Shown: one piece after another, positions 11,801 to 23,093 of the stretch | Layout: every line of letters begins with the position of its first letter | How positions within the stretch are numbered: position 1 is the stretch's first letter | From: Trichaptum fuscoviolaceum | Lineage: Eukaryota; Basidiomycota; Agaricomycetes; Hymenochaetales; Trichaptaceae | Direction: 5' to 3' | NCBI GenBank assembly: GCA_910574455.1 | Contig: CAJSYZ010000003.1 | Coordinates: forward strand, 3,161,250 to 3,225,249 | Length of the DNA stretch: 64,000 bases | Program-made: the position numbers and the translations under genes | The notes under the pieces: model-generated | What the model was told of the DNA's origin: nothing | Seen by the model: only the letters and a program-made list of their open reading frames with translations | Database searches by the model: none

Positions 11801-12722
11801 ATTACTCCCGATGGCAGAGTTCGCGCACAACACGAAAGCGCACGCGGCAACACGACAATCCCCGTTCGCGCTCGTCTACGGCTACAATCCCGAATTCACG
11901 ATTGCCCCGAGCGACGGCCTGTCCACGGTCCCCGCCGCGGACGCACGACTACAGGAGCTTCAGCAGGCACAGGAAGAGGCAAGAGCGGCTTTGGAGGTTG
12001 CGGCAGAGCGCATGAAGCAGCACTACGATCAGGCCAGGAACGAGGCCCCGCAGTACGCAGTCGGGGATAAAGTATGGCTCGAGGCGACGAACGTTCGGCG
12101 ACCGGGAGCGCGCAAATTATTACCGAAACGACTAGGGCCGTATAAAGTGAAGGCAAAGCTAAGTGACCTCACCTACGAACTCGAACTCCCCGCGTCGCTG
12201 AAGATTCATCCCGTATTTCACGTATCGCTGCTCTCGCCATACCACGAAGACGACATTCCCGGTCGAACGCAACCCCCGCCGCCCCCAGTCGAAGTAGAAG
12301 GAGATCTGGAATACGAGGTGGAAGAGGTACTGGACGCTAGACGGTTTAGACGGAGGTTTGAATATTTGGTACGATGGAAGGGATATTCGAGCGCGGAAGA
12401 TACATGGATTCCCGCAAAGGATATGGGTAATGCAAAGGCTAAAATTCGCAGTTTCTATCGAAAACACCCGGACGCCCCTCGAGAAGTCAACGCTATCGAG
12501 CTCTGTGACCTGAGCAAGATTCAAGCTTGGCGCCCCGGAGTTGCGCCTTTGGAGGGGGGTAATGTCGAGATCCCAGGCCCCTTTTCTCATTTCCCGCACT
12601 TTCCCGCCAAGGATCCCGACATGAGCAGACAATCCCGCGGGGAGAATCCCGCCATTGGATTCCCCGCGCGAAACCCCTTTCCCGACTCGCACGATCCCCC
12701 GCAAGATCCCCCGCTCACGTGA
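8831..12722 (+). pseudogene. pol: Chromovirus Pol (PR-RT-RH-IN-chromodomain) with a single-base frameshift
   Basis: Aspartic protease (LDSGASGTFIN), reverse transcriptase with YLDD active site (VIIYLDDLLIFS, about 10110), Ty3 RNase H (VECDASDFATGAVL), and integrase with an HHCC zinc-binding region (H-PGRWKTF...YVSGCDTCAR) and DDE core (SCDFITQL...ISDRGPQFVAQF...QTDGQTERVNQELEQ). A C-terminal chromodomain follows (EYEVEEVLDARRF...YLVRWKGY...EDTWIPAKD). One extra A near 11376-11378 shifts the frame between the zinc-binding region and the DDE core: domains up to there read in the 8831 frame, the rest in the 11352-12722 frame. The second frame runs about 160 bp into the 3' LTR before stopping at 12722. 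No separate pol start is needed if it is made by frameshifting from gag. As read, it cannot make full integrase. Confidence 0.92.
12549..12562 (+). promoter_or_regulatory. Polypurine tract
   Basis: Purine-rich run TTGGAGGGGGGTAA directly upstream of the 3' LTR at 12563, the position where plus-strand DNA synthesis of LTR elements is primed. Confidence 0.75.
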
Positions 12723-13392
12723 CCTATCCCGCACCATCGTCCCGACCACCATGCACGCATACACACATTCATTTACGACGACCCGCCACGGCACACGTAC
12801 ATTCACTTATCAACATACGCTCATTAATCCGTTAGTACCTCAAGGTGACGACCTGCAACAGTCTGGCATACCTAGTCTGGCTAGTCGCGGCCCCGGACCG
12901 GACGCTGACGTCCACGGACAGGCCGTAGCCATCTGGAGAGACGGGATAGACATGCCTAGCAGTGCGGTCGTAGCATGTATCGTTTGTAGTAGATAGGTGC
13001 GCATTGCGCAAGGACACTTAGCGTAGATTAACTATACAGTCTTTACGAAGTAGATAAATAGCTGTAGGCATCGTAAGGAGCACCCCACTTTTGACCTCTT
13101 GTGGAGTGCTTCCTTAGGTGCGATCTCTCTCTTTTCTCCTGTGTAGTTAGTTGCGCAATACTTACTTGTGGAGTGCTTCCTTAGGGATCCGCTTACTTGA
13201 CGTTCAAAGCAGTGAAGAGTCCTAGCTGGCCTTGAGAATCCCGCGACGCGCCTGGATAGAATCCCGCGCGTTTCCCGCCCGAATTCCCACGCTCGTTCCC
13301 AGTCGCGAATCCAGATTCCCGAACGCGGGTTCTTGTCGTGAATTCCAGTTTCCCGAAACTGTTTCCCGCTACAATTCCCGACGGTCGTAACA
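12563..13392 (+). repeat. 3' LTR of the chromovirus
   Basis: 830 bp, same length and apparently the same sequence as 6662-7491, followed by the second ATTGC target copy at 13393-13397. The pol reading frame continues about 160 bp into it. Confidence 0.97.
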
Positions 13393-14972
13393 ATTGCGCA
13401 CGATGATATGATTCGCGCATTGAGTGCATTTCTTGACTTCTGTTACCTTGTGCGTCGGTACACGATTACAGTCTCAACTCTTGATCAAATCAAAGCCTCT
13501 TTGGATCACTTTCACCGTTATCGGCAAATATTCATAGCTAAAGGCATCCGGGATAACTTCTCACTTCCACGACAGCATGCCATGATCCACTATCCTACAA
13601 TGATCCCTCTGTTCGCTGCACCGAGTGGTCTGTGTTCATCGATCACAGAGAATAAACACATTTACGCGGTGAAGGAAACATGGCGACGCTCAAACAGAAA
13701 TGATCCTTTGGGTCAGATGATCACAGCAAACCAACGTCTCAGTAAACTTATTGCATCGAGGGCAGACTTCAAGAGGCGTGGAATGCTGGAAAGTCCTCTG
13801 GCTGAGGCTTCATGGAGAGCTTTGCAAGATGTTCTGCGCAGGAATATGTCAGAGTCGGAGACAGATGACGCTCAGGCTGAGAGGACCCAAATTCGGAAGG
13901 AGCAGATGCACCATGATCATGATACACCCGTAGCTGGCGCAGCTGATGATACAGAGGACTTCTTCGATGACATTGTGGGCAATAATGAACTCAACGAAAT
14001 TGCAGACCTGGAAGATCCCGAAAGCTTAGTGCATGGGCCTCAGCATCTTGCGGTTCATGACATACTACATGCTGAACGCCAGATGCGCTTGGGTGGCAGA
14101 AATGACCCTTTGAGCTTGATGTTAATGGCTTCGAAGTCACGTAAGTATTAGTACTTAGTAACCCATGCTTTTGGTGCTGCACATCTGACTTCTTTGATAT
14201 CATCCTTGCAGAGTCCAGTACGGTGTACCCTAAGCAACTTAACGCTCTTGCGGCGATAAAAGGCCATCCAGAGCTCCGAAAACTCCCACAGCTCATTAAA
14301 GACTACTTATTCAACAAGTACGAGAAGCACAACTCCAACTTAAGGGGCTCCTCTGGCAGAGCCGAACCAGCAGTTGAATTGGACATAAGCAATGACTTTT
14401 CAATTTTCCATTCAGCCACCGCTTTCTTTGCCTTCCGTGGCGAATCGATCCCTATAGAACAAGCAATGAGGGAGGTGATCAGGTCCAATCCCTCTTGGCG
14501 CGGAAAGGCAAGACGTGATGCAGTCCTTGTTCGAGTTAATACTCGCAAAAAGGGGTTTGCAGGAATGCGAGTTGCCCGAGTTATGCTTCTTTTCTCCTTT
14601 GCCGTTAGTAAATTGAAACGTCAGGAATGCGCTCTCGTCCAATTTTTCAAGCGTGTTGGAGACTCGCCTGACCAAAAAACAAGTATGTGGATTGTCGAGC
14701 CGGAATATGAGTTAGACACCTTTACCACCTGTCCTGGTGTGAAAGCCAGTGGCAGACGTCACTACTACCACCGTGACTGCAAGGCTCCGAAGCTATTTGT
14801 GATAGGTATAGGGGATATCTTTCGTTTGGCTCACCTCCTTGGGGTGCCAAAGGGTGATGAATGTCCTCCAAAGTCATTGACACCCGAGGAGTCCTTGGAC
14901 TTTTATGATAGATTCTATGTTAACCGATTTGTAGACATGCACATGCACGAAACATTGTACGAAAGTAGATAA

Positions 14973-15551
14973 TGATAAAAACAAACTCTTCATTTAGCAC
15001 ACAAAGTACAGTAGGCACGATGGTTGGAATTCTCTGTACTACGATGTCCATTTTACTACTAGTACTAGTAGTACTTACTAGTAATAAGTAGACTCCGACT
15101 TGGAGTCGGAGTCGGAGTACACTCACTGGCAGGCTGGCACAACTTGAACTTAGACCTTCAAGCTAAATAAACTTTCTATTTTATTTAATACAAGTAGTAA
15201 TCAAGAAAACATTCACATCACAATACCAACGTTTTCAAACTATACCAATACTAGTACTACTAATCTGCGCTGCGCTCGCAGATTAGTAGTACAGCACAGA
15301 GGAGCTTGAAAAGGGAGTAAACTGATGAAAAATATCAGTACAACCCTTCAAGTTGACAAATTGAATAACCTTCTCATAAACATAAATGAAATATTCGAAT
15401 AGTAATAACTTGAACGGAATGTAGAATGAAAAAAAAGCCTCCGAGCCTTATTGCGTACTAGTATAGTAGACATTTGCGACACAGTACAAGCACAAAGTTA
15501 TCCCACATGAGTGAGGGTCAATATCGTAGAAGCCGGACCTGCCTGAGCACC
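14973..15551. repeat. Intergenic region with quasi-palindromic words and a hairpin
   Basis: No gene seen. 15050-15150 contains chained TACTA/TAGTA, GACTC/GAGTC and CACTG words. 15254-15292 is a perfect hairpin: 16-bp arms (GTACTACTAATCTGCG and its complement) with a 7-base loop. It lies between the converging 3' ends of the Plavaka transposase and the minus-strand gene at 15552, so it may act in 3'-end formation; that is speculation. Confidence 0.5.
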
Positions 15552-18328
15552 CTAGTTACTACCATCGCGAATGGGTCCCGAGCTGATGTTCGAAGAGTCG
15601 TCTCCAAGAGGATTAAGGTTTTCGAGAAGCGCTAGTAAGATTTTGTAGTCTTCACAAAAAATTGATTCACTACCAACTGCTGTGGAGACGAAAGAATCCA
15701 TCTCGCGCTCTGTCGAAAAAAGGTTCTCGCGGTTGAAGTCATAATCGTCATCGGATTGGTGAAGTTTCTGGACTAAGCCACGTAAATCACCCTCGAGGAC
15801 CTTGACAAGAGGGTTGCTGGCGACTACTCCCGCCCGTTCTTGTACTGTCGGTCGAACGTTGAGATGGAGGATTACGTGCATAAAGAGGTCGTCCGTAAGA
15901 ATTAATAGACATTTCTTGATCAAATTGAATTTGTTCAGGAAGGTCTGGCGTTCTTTGCGTAGTTCATCCTCGAACTTCTGCCGGTGTACAGCATCCTCCA
16001 TCTTGCCCACTTCACCAACAGTGTACAATTTGATGGATGGCTTTGTGGTATCCTGAACAGCATCCTCCTTCTCCACAGCGTCGATGACGGAAACAAGCTT
16101 GACGAGGTCGCCTGAGCGTGCCAATCGGTGGCGTACATCCACCGCTGAACCGTGTAGAAATACAGCGGAGTAATCAACTTCTACCTTCATTTTCGGTGTT
16201 CGATCTGCCGATGCCGAACCTGCCAATGAGTCTGGGATGGAGACTTCCTGATGAACTTGTGCAATGAGGGCATCTAACAAAACCAAACATTCCTTGCACG
16301 CGTTGTACGACCATATAAGCAGAGGGACGAAGAACCTCAACGCTTGCACAGGACCCCCTATTACCACTGGCGAGTCATTAGGGTCACGCCCGGAAGCCGT
16401 GCGCTGCACTGTTGACGTGGACGAGTCAAGGCCTGATGTGAACACTGGCAGCGAAAATTCCATGGCGTGCGGGTGAGAGTAGTTGTCATTGGTAGTAGAG
16501 TTTTGGATCGCCGTCGGAAGTCGAATCATGCCTCGACCGTGACGCGTACTAGCATCATTAAGGTAAGAGGATTCGAAGAACTTGTTCTGAAAGCAGGAGA
16601 ATATGGAATTCTGGTGTATCCACCTCCCATCCCCTTTTAAGCCAACTGGATAGAACACGTAGTGTGAGTGATAAAAGACCGTTACGCGATCCAGAAATTT
16701 CGACCATCCGGTACCATTGATGAACCTAGTATAGTACTCTCGGCGTTCTCGCGATATGAACTCAGAACTTGGAAGGAGCTCCGCAAGCGCCAACACCACC
16801 ATTAACCTTATATCGCCTACAGTGTTCCGAATAGCAAATTCAGCGGACGTCCACTGGCAATCACCGGAGAAGAAAGTCAGTACAAATATTATCACGACTG
16901 GTACACTGCCAGTGGCAAGTCCGAGTTGTAATGAATTTATGACTTACGTTTGTAAGGTGCACATCATTCAAGTCGCCCATGTACTTGAGGAGATTAGTCA
17001 AGTTCCGTACTGCCCGGAAGTTTATCAACAACTGCCTTTTCTTGACTTTGTCTAGCTCCTCTTGGTAATCATGAAGGGCTCGTCTTGTCTGTTGGACCAC
17101 TATCTTAAAGATGGCCACCGTGGAGAGAAGAAGTTTGTCATTCTGGGTCGCATAACGGCGATAATGATTATGCCGTATCTCGTTAACTATCTTCGTGGAG
17201 AGTGTGTCAATGGCCTGGATTCTGTCGAGATCCCGGGCTCCTTTTCTCATTTCCCGCACTTTCCCGCCAAGGATCCCGACATGAGCAGACAAACCCGCGG
17301 GGAGAATCCCGCCATTGGATTCCCCGCGCGAAACCTCATTCCCGAATCGCACGATCCCAGGCTCACGTGACTTATCCCGCACCACCGTCCCGGCAACCAT
17401 GCACGCATGCACACACTCATTTACGACGACCCGCCACGGCACACGTACATTCACTTATCAACATACTCTCATTAATCCGTTAGTACCTCAAGGTGACGAC
17501 CTGCAACAGCCTGGCATACCTAGTCTGGCTAGTCGCGGCCCCGGACCGGACGCTGACGTCCACGGACAGGCCGTAGCCATCTGGAGAGACGGGATAGACA
17601 TGCCTAGCAGTGCGGTCGTAGCATGTATCGTTTGTAGTAGATAGGTGTGCATTGCGCAAGGACACTTAGCGTAGATTAACTATACAGTCTTTACGAAGTA
17701 GATAAATAGCTGTAGGCATCGTAAGGAGCACCCCACTTTTGACCTCTTGTGGAGTGCTTCCTTAGGTGCGATCTCTCTCTTTTCTCCTGTGTAGTTAGTT
17801 GCGCAATACTTACTTGTGGAGTGCTTCCTTAGGGATCCGCTTACTTGACGTTCAAAGCAGTGAAGAGTCCTCGCTGGCCTTGAGAATCCCGCGACGCGCC
17901 TGGATAGAATCCCGCGCGTTTCCCGCCTGAATTCCCACGCTCGTTCCCAGTCGCGAATCCAGATTCCCGAATGCGGGTTCTTGTCGCGAATTCCAGTTTC
18001 CCGAAACTGTTTCCCGCTACAATTCCCGACGGTCGTAACAGATTCCGACGTTCGAGTTCTTAGCGAACACGTCAAGTCGTTTGAGGAGATCGCCTTCGAC
18101 GAAGCCTGTAGAGCCGTGAAAGTCTAGAGAAAGTAGACGACCATCTGTCTTCAATTGAGTCTTGCGCTCGATGTTAGATGATTTGAGTTTCCTACCACTA
18201 AGAGGATCCGCCTCGTAACTTGAATACGAGTCGTCACTAGTAGTACTGCCAGTGTCCGAGTCTGTATCATGGTCATCCGGATCGCTGAAGTAGAGGTATG
18301 ACATTTTCAGAGTCTTGTCAAAGAGCAA
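15552..18328 (-). pseudogene. Uncharacterised gene broken by a solo LTR
   Basis: Minus-strand gene starting at 18328 (or the second ATG at 18304). Exon 1 runs to the insertion at 18041. The reading frame resumes in phase after one copy of the 5-bp target duplication (17222 downwards), continues to 16948, skips an intron at 16854-16947, and ends at 15552. The first 60 residues are Asp/Ser-rich. The middle has a helical KDR-rich segment (HDYQEELDKVKKRQLL). Later comes a hydrophobic helix, ALRFFVPLLIWSY, followed by LVLLDALIAQV, then charged helices ending with a segment around IKKCLLILTDDLFMHVI. I do not recognise a named domain. It weakly resembles the C-terminal part of the 52276-54994 gene. 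Probably non-functional unless the 818-bp LTR is spliced out. Confidence 0.7.
17223..18040 (+). mobile_element. Solo LTR of the chromovirus family
   Basis: 818 bp, TGTCGAGATCCCGGG...GGTCGTAACA, clearly related to the 830-bp LTRs at 6662 and 12563 but with scattered substitutions and small deletions. Flanked by a 5-bp target duplication GATTC (17218-17222 and 18041-18045). No internal region is present, so it arose by LTR-LTR recombination. It interrupts an open reading frame on the minus strand that is otherwise continuous across the site. Confidence 0.96.
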
Positions 18329-18360
18329 CTTGAATAGTGAAAGTGGGCTCGAGCTTTCAG

Positions 18361-19568
18361 CTCAGTGAGTACTTATACGGCAACAGGGGGATCACTAGCA
18401 CACGCCGCTGTGGCCCCGTCGGTACTACTATGTAGTAACTTGAGTTGAAACCATACCCGCAGGCTGCCCAGTGGTCGCCAGCACTGGTGGCAGCAGTGCC
18501 ACAGTGGCACAGGACCCCAGCAACTTGAACTTGAACAAGTTCAAGTTGAAGCCCTAGTACTAGTACTGCCAGTGCCAGCCTTAGCCTGAGTACTATATAC
18601 TCAGGCTACTGCTCGGGCCGTGACACCGGTGCAGATGATCATGCCGGGCCTTCAAGTTCAAGTTGTCCGGATAATTGTTCTTTGAAAAGTTTGAGCTCAG
18701 GCTCTAGGCTTACTACTAGTAGTAGTAGTAGTACACTGGCATTCCAGATAGTATTTGAAGGAATCAAAATTTGAAAAATGTGAAGTAAATTTCCAGCTAA
18801 ATCACCCCAAAAAGTGCGGAGGCCTGTTCAAGTTGCAAGTTTGGCTAACAATGCCCTATACTAGTAGTAGTATTCAAGTTGTTGCTGAATTCTTCTCTGA
18901 AAGACCGGGCGCCGATCCTGAACTTCGATTCTTTTTTCCGACCTAAGGCTTGTACCACTGCCAGTGGCAACTTCAAGTTCAACTTGAAGTTGACTCGGAG
19001 GCGGCAGACCCCGGCAGTGGCCCGGCACAACTTAAAGGCCTGCCAAAGCTTTTATCGGATTTGGATAGTAACCATCCCCGGATCATGATGCAACCAACTT
19101 GAAGGCATGGCCCGGGTACGGAGTCCGGATGAAAGGACTGCCAAAGGCCTGCCCGGCAGTCCGACTAAAATTGCGCTAAAAGTTCCCAGTCCCGCTCTTT
19201 TCCGAATTCTAGTACTACTAGTAGTAAGAGAATCCACAGTTCAAGTTGAAGTGTTTTGTCCGGATAAAACCCATCCATTCAAGAGTTTCCGGCAGGCCTA
19301 GCCTGAGTATGATACTACTAGTAGTAGTAGTACTATTCGGACTCCTCGGGGTCCTAGCGCCACTCGGAACTTGAGGCTCCGACTTACTAATACTATCTGA
19401 GACAGCATCATGATCAGTGATAAGCTGAGTTCAAATTGTAACAAGTACTACATAGTAGTACATACTACTACGCCAAGGCTGCGACCCTGACCCTGTGCCC
19501 ATCGCCGTGTCACTCAGGCTCACTCACTGGCAGGCTGGCAGACTCCGAGTCTAACTGCACAATAAACA
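18361..19568. repeat. 1.2-kb intergenic hotspot of quasi-palindromic hexamer words
   Basis: Lies between the divergent genes at 15552-18328 (minus) and 19569-23093 (plus). Nearly the whole stretch is built from chained words of the TTCAA/TTGAA, CACTG/CAGTG, TACTA/TAGTA, AGCCT/AGGCT and GACTC/GAGTC families, in both orientations. A good example is 18530-18556, where two TTGAAC units are followed by inverted AAGTTC units. Less regular words with TCCGGAT and GGCCTGCC are also present around 18660-19180. No convincing gene was found. Confidence 0.75.
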
Positions 19569-22500
19569 ATGACAACTAGTCCTGCGGTAGACTTGCATGA
19601 TGACAAGACTCAGCCTCAGGCTAAGGCTAGCACAATCAAAGAAGCATTGCAGGCCTTCGGTGTGTAGTACTATACGGTTTAATAGTAATTCATCACTCAC
19701 AGGCATGGTCATCACTGGCATCTTGAATGTTATTAAATAGGGCTCAAGCATCAATCAGTACTACTCAATGGGCTGTCACCTGCCATAGAGATTGCAACGG
19801 AGTCCGAAATAACCAGTCCGTATGGTATGTAGTATACTGCTTGATCGTTACAACCAGCAAAATACTCATGATCATTATGGTCAAATAGGGCGGATATTAC
19901 TGCAAGACAGTACTCCTGAAAGGGTGTCGCTTCGCCTTCCAAAGGAACACACCAAAGTTGTGCAAGCAGATGATATAGTATTAGAGTCACCAACGGATTC
20001 TGGAGGCAAAGCATTGTTGGACTCCACCAACACTTCACAGTCTTATTCCTCTGAAGTAGCAGATGAACTCGTGACGAAAGCAAAGTCATCATGGGAAAAC
20101 TACCGTAGTCGAAGTGTTCCGCTTGCACAAGAAATTTTGCGCCAAATGTCGGAACTGCGTGTTGAAGCAGAACCGCTTGCGGGAATCGCGTTACGCCATC
20201 TGGAGGAAGACGTAGGGGACGCTACTTGGGAGGCGCGCGTGGGCCCGGGGAAAACTAATACCGTTTATGATCTGGGCCAAAAGATCAGGGCTGAAATGGC
20301 TGTCGACGCTCCTCAAGAGCATTTTTGGTCCTTGGAGTCGAAGCGCGGGGATGAGGCAGAGGCGGGAAGGTTAAAGTGGCAATCGCTGCAGAGAGATGTT
20401 GAAAACCTGATACGAGAACTCGACGAATGCCTGAAGTACAGCGTTTCCAAGTCGCGCATCGCCATCAAAGAGCTAAAAAAGGGCTTGACGGCAGACCTTC
20501 CAAACGACCTCACCTCCGTGATCAAAAGTCTCAATGAAATCGCGAATGAGCTTCAGGAAGAGCAGCCGAACAGTACTCTCTACGTGAAGCTCAAATCGCT
20601 CAAGAGGACTCTCCAAATCATTGACTTGAAAACGGAGATGGCCGACGGCGAGAATCATCGCTCTACCATCCAAGTGCAGCACATGTATGGTTTGGTAGTA
20701 TCAGCGTTTGCTGAAGTAAGTTTGATGTTCAAGTTACTGCTCTGCGTCTTCATTCGTTTACATGATTCACATGGCACTGGCAGTTGGAGCATGCGGCCGC
20801 CGCCACCGCCATCCGCTCTCTGTGCGAGAATGCCAGAGATGACTTGTTCAAGGCATTCCGGTACGCATATCCGGAACTAGATTCGTTCAAGATTGAGCCG
20901 GCCAGTAAAAAACCTGTCGCCGATACGGGTGTGAAACCATCCGCATTGTACAGAAAGGTTTCGACCTTGCACAAGTCCTTCATCTACCCACCGACTGAGA
21001 CTAAGCCCGCCACTCAGCCTGAGGCCGGCACCGTCACGACTCAGCCTGAGGCCGGCACCGTCACGACTCAGCCTGAGGCCGGCACCGTCACGACTCAGCC
21101 TGAGGCCGGCTCACCCAACACGAACAAGTCAGCGAAGAAGAAGAAGGGGAAGAACCCGAAGAATAAACCCCCGAACACAGAACTTCGCGAAGCTGAGGCT
21201 ACTGAGCCCAACACTCAGCCTAGTGGCGTTAAACGTAACGAGGACCCGACCATGTCGAATAAAGGTCCTACTAGTGAGCTTACACAATACGCTCAGTCTG
21301 ACAACCCCCCCGACTCGGACACGAAGCTTCCGAGTCCGCGATTCCATTACCAGAATTTGGTTGCAAAGAGTGAAGACTTGGAGACGCTGAAAGGAAATCT
21401 CCGTACCGAGTACGACGAAAACGCAGAGGAAGTGCCAGAGCTTGGGCAACCTGCAAACTATGATCTCTTGGACGTGATGGGCATCAACACTATGTTCAAA
21501 TCCTTCCTTCCGCGCTTTCACGGCGCACTCGAATTTAACTTCGCCCTCTTCCTGCTCTTAAAAGAGCAGGTCATCAAAATGGAGGAGAAGATACAAAACA
21601 TCCTTAATACTGAGGATCAGCAATCTTTATGCGATATCTTCGATAACCCTAAGAACGAAAAATATAAGGAGATTCTATCTTGTGGCGTAATGCCAACGAC
21701 GAAAGATGACAATTCAGAAGAAAGGAATAAATTCTTAAAGCGTGTTCGAGTTAGCACCGAAGTAGATGGGTTTTCGGGGAAATCAGACTCTGCCTTCACT
21801 CTATCACTTGAAGACGAGGATTACGGCTTCAATGCGATGGCCTCGCTGGACTATATAGGTTCGGAGGAATTGCCAACACGTATGTATATCAACCAAGAAA
21901 GGCAGGCCAAGAAGGCAAGGGACAACTTGAAGGAGGCCGAGCCTGAGGAGGCCGAGGATGCGCATAAGGAAGCCGCAGAAGTCTTGAAGAAGCAGGACTT
22001 CAAGTCCCTCCCCATCGCACTCAAGCTACACAACTTCATTGGCGACTTGGTGACCTTTTGCGTTGAAAAGTTCGAACGTCTGTCCGAAACGAAAGAGGTG
22101 ACTATCGCTGGTCGTGTTGTCAACGTGGAGTATCTGAAAGAGCTGCAAATATGTGATCTTCCGTTAGGCTTGCATTCTCGACCCGGCTTCAAGAGAACGT
22201 CGAAGATTGCAAAACTTCTGGTCCACCTCAGACATCGGCGCAACATTCATCGTGAGCGAGCATCGTGTCTCCTTCGCGCAATACAGATTATTCTTTGCGA
22301 CATACCCGGCGAAGTCGTCAAAGACGGTGAACCATTCCGCAATTTACTGAACCGATACCAACATGGACGAGTTCGTCCCTTCGCTGCGCAAACGGTTTTA
22401 GCTCTTGTTTTACGTGCAGAGGGCAACTTAAATTATCCCATGGGTACGGACCGAATGAGGCATCTTGTGGCTCTGGCTCTGATACAGGCACCTGCCAAAC

Positions 22501-23093
22501 TTTATGGCCGAGAGTTGGAAGATGTCCAGGAAACCCCGTCTTGGATTAAAGATTATATGCTCTCCGAAGAGGGGCCCTACTCCATGGTCAAGAAAGGACC
22601 TCAAGAAACCCTTGACATTAATGCTCTTCTTACCCTTCTGCACGTAGTCTGGGGTGTGCCATTTACGCTCAAGGATCAAGAACCGGACAAAGTTGTAGAT
22701 CGGCAAGTTGAATTGTCAAAGTCAGTTAAGGGCAAGGAGCGAGAACCGGGCAATGTCAATGTCAAGTTTCTGTCTGATCTTACGAGTGCAATTGCAGATG
22801 CGAGTGCAGATGCGAGTGCAGATGCGAGTGCAGATGCGAGTGCAGATGCGAGTGCAGATGCGAGTGCAGATGCGAGTGCAGATGCGAGTGCAGATGCGAG
22901 TGCAGATGCGAGTGCAGATGCGAGTGGAAGCGATGGAAACGGAAGCGACTCCGAGTCAGCGGCTCTACTACCTAAGCACCATCACTTGCTTCGACGAATA
23001 GCAACATCAGTATCACAGCTCATGGATAGCATCTGGGAGAGTTATGTAAATTCTATGGAAAAGGTAGACATTTATACTTGGGATTTCCACTGA
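19569..23093 (+). CDS. Uncharacterised lineage-specific protein, about 1103 aa
   Basis: Four-exon model: 19569-19659, 19741-19824, 19889-20715, 20784-23093, with introns of 81, 64 and 68 bp in consistent phases. The N-terminus (about residues 20-60) reads through LLNGLSPAIEIATESEITSP, a type seen at the start of Agaricomycete lineage-specific proteins. Residues 60-330 are helical and charged. Then come a Thr/Pro/Glu repeat (TQPEAGTV, four copies), a Lys-rich segment KKKKGKNPKNK, a helical domain with FKSFLPRF...FNFALFLLLKEQV, and an all-helical region around LPIALKLHNFIGDLVTF. Near the C-terminus is (ASAD) repeated about 11 times. No named domain was recognised. Function unknown; expression is plausible given the intact frame. 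Confidence 0.72.
21012..21107 (+). repeat. 24-bp minisatellite coding TQPEAGTV
   Basis: Four tandem copies of a 24-bp unit inside the 19569-23093 gene. Each unit contains the AGCCTGAGGC word, so it looks like a word-derived sequence amplified in frame. Confidence 0.85.
22797..22926 (+). repeat. 12-bp minisatellite coding (ASAD)n
   Basis: About eleven near-perfect copies of GCGAGTGCAGAT encoding Ala-Ser-Ala-Asp repeats near the C-terminus of the 19569-23093 gene. The unit length is a multiple of 6 and of 3, so copy-number change preserves the frame. Confidence 0.9.

Larger units (their letters stand above)
6662..13392 (+). mobile_element. Ty3/gypsy chromovirus (LTR retrotransposon), full length
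   Basis: 6731-bp element with 830-bp LTRs (TG...CA ends), gag, and pol in the order protease, reverse transcriptase, RNase H, integrase, chromodomain. It is flanked by a 5-bp target duplication ATTGC (6657-6661 and 13393-13397). Every comparison I made between the two LTRs was identical, indicating a very recent insertion. The host site is exon 8 of a Plavaka transposase, so the insertion is nested. A sister solo LTR lies at 17223-18040. The element lacks the short quasi-palindromic words that litter its surroundings, as expected for a recent arrival. Confidence 0.97.
4257..14972 (+). pseudogene. Plavaka DNA transposase, copy 1 (frameshifts plus nested retrotransposon)
   Basis: Cut-and-paste DNA transposase of the basidiomycete Plavaka superfamily. 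Exons by collinearity with copy 2: 4257-4744, 4806-5425, 5488-5695, 5750-5987, 6058-6211, 6267-6418, 6474-6570, 6634-6661 continuing after the insertion at 13398-14140, and 14212-14972. It has an N-terminal C2H2 finger (CTLPGCSRTFKS...H...H). Family blocks include RADFELADFLYREEQMSAGN, YDVWYRDPLEVIRN, FVPVILGSDKTTVSV, YIADYPEQ, PRADICDLISPDLLHQ, RFPEGRGFKQWTG and ITENKHIYAVK. Defects: one extra A in the poly-A run near 4271 shifts exon 1; one base is missing near 6650 in exon 8 relative to copy 2; a whole Ty3 element sits in exon 8. The gene is dead. Confidence 0.9.

Noticed and set aside
12159..12806. 215-codon minus-strand frame across the 3' LTR
   Set aside because: It is a shadow of the integrase/chromodomain coding strand joined to LTR sequence, with no domain; similar LTR frames occur at all three LTRs.
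18361..19568. Telomeric or interstitial telomere repeat because of the 6-bp period
   Set aside because: Units do not match TTAGGG-type repeats, belong to five sequence families, and alternate orientation.
22708..23001. Frame coding repeated RVQM residues
   Set aside because: It is an alternative frame of the 12-bp ASAD minisatellite inside the larger gene.
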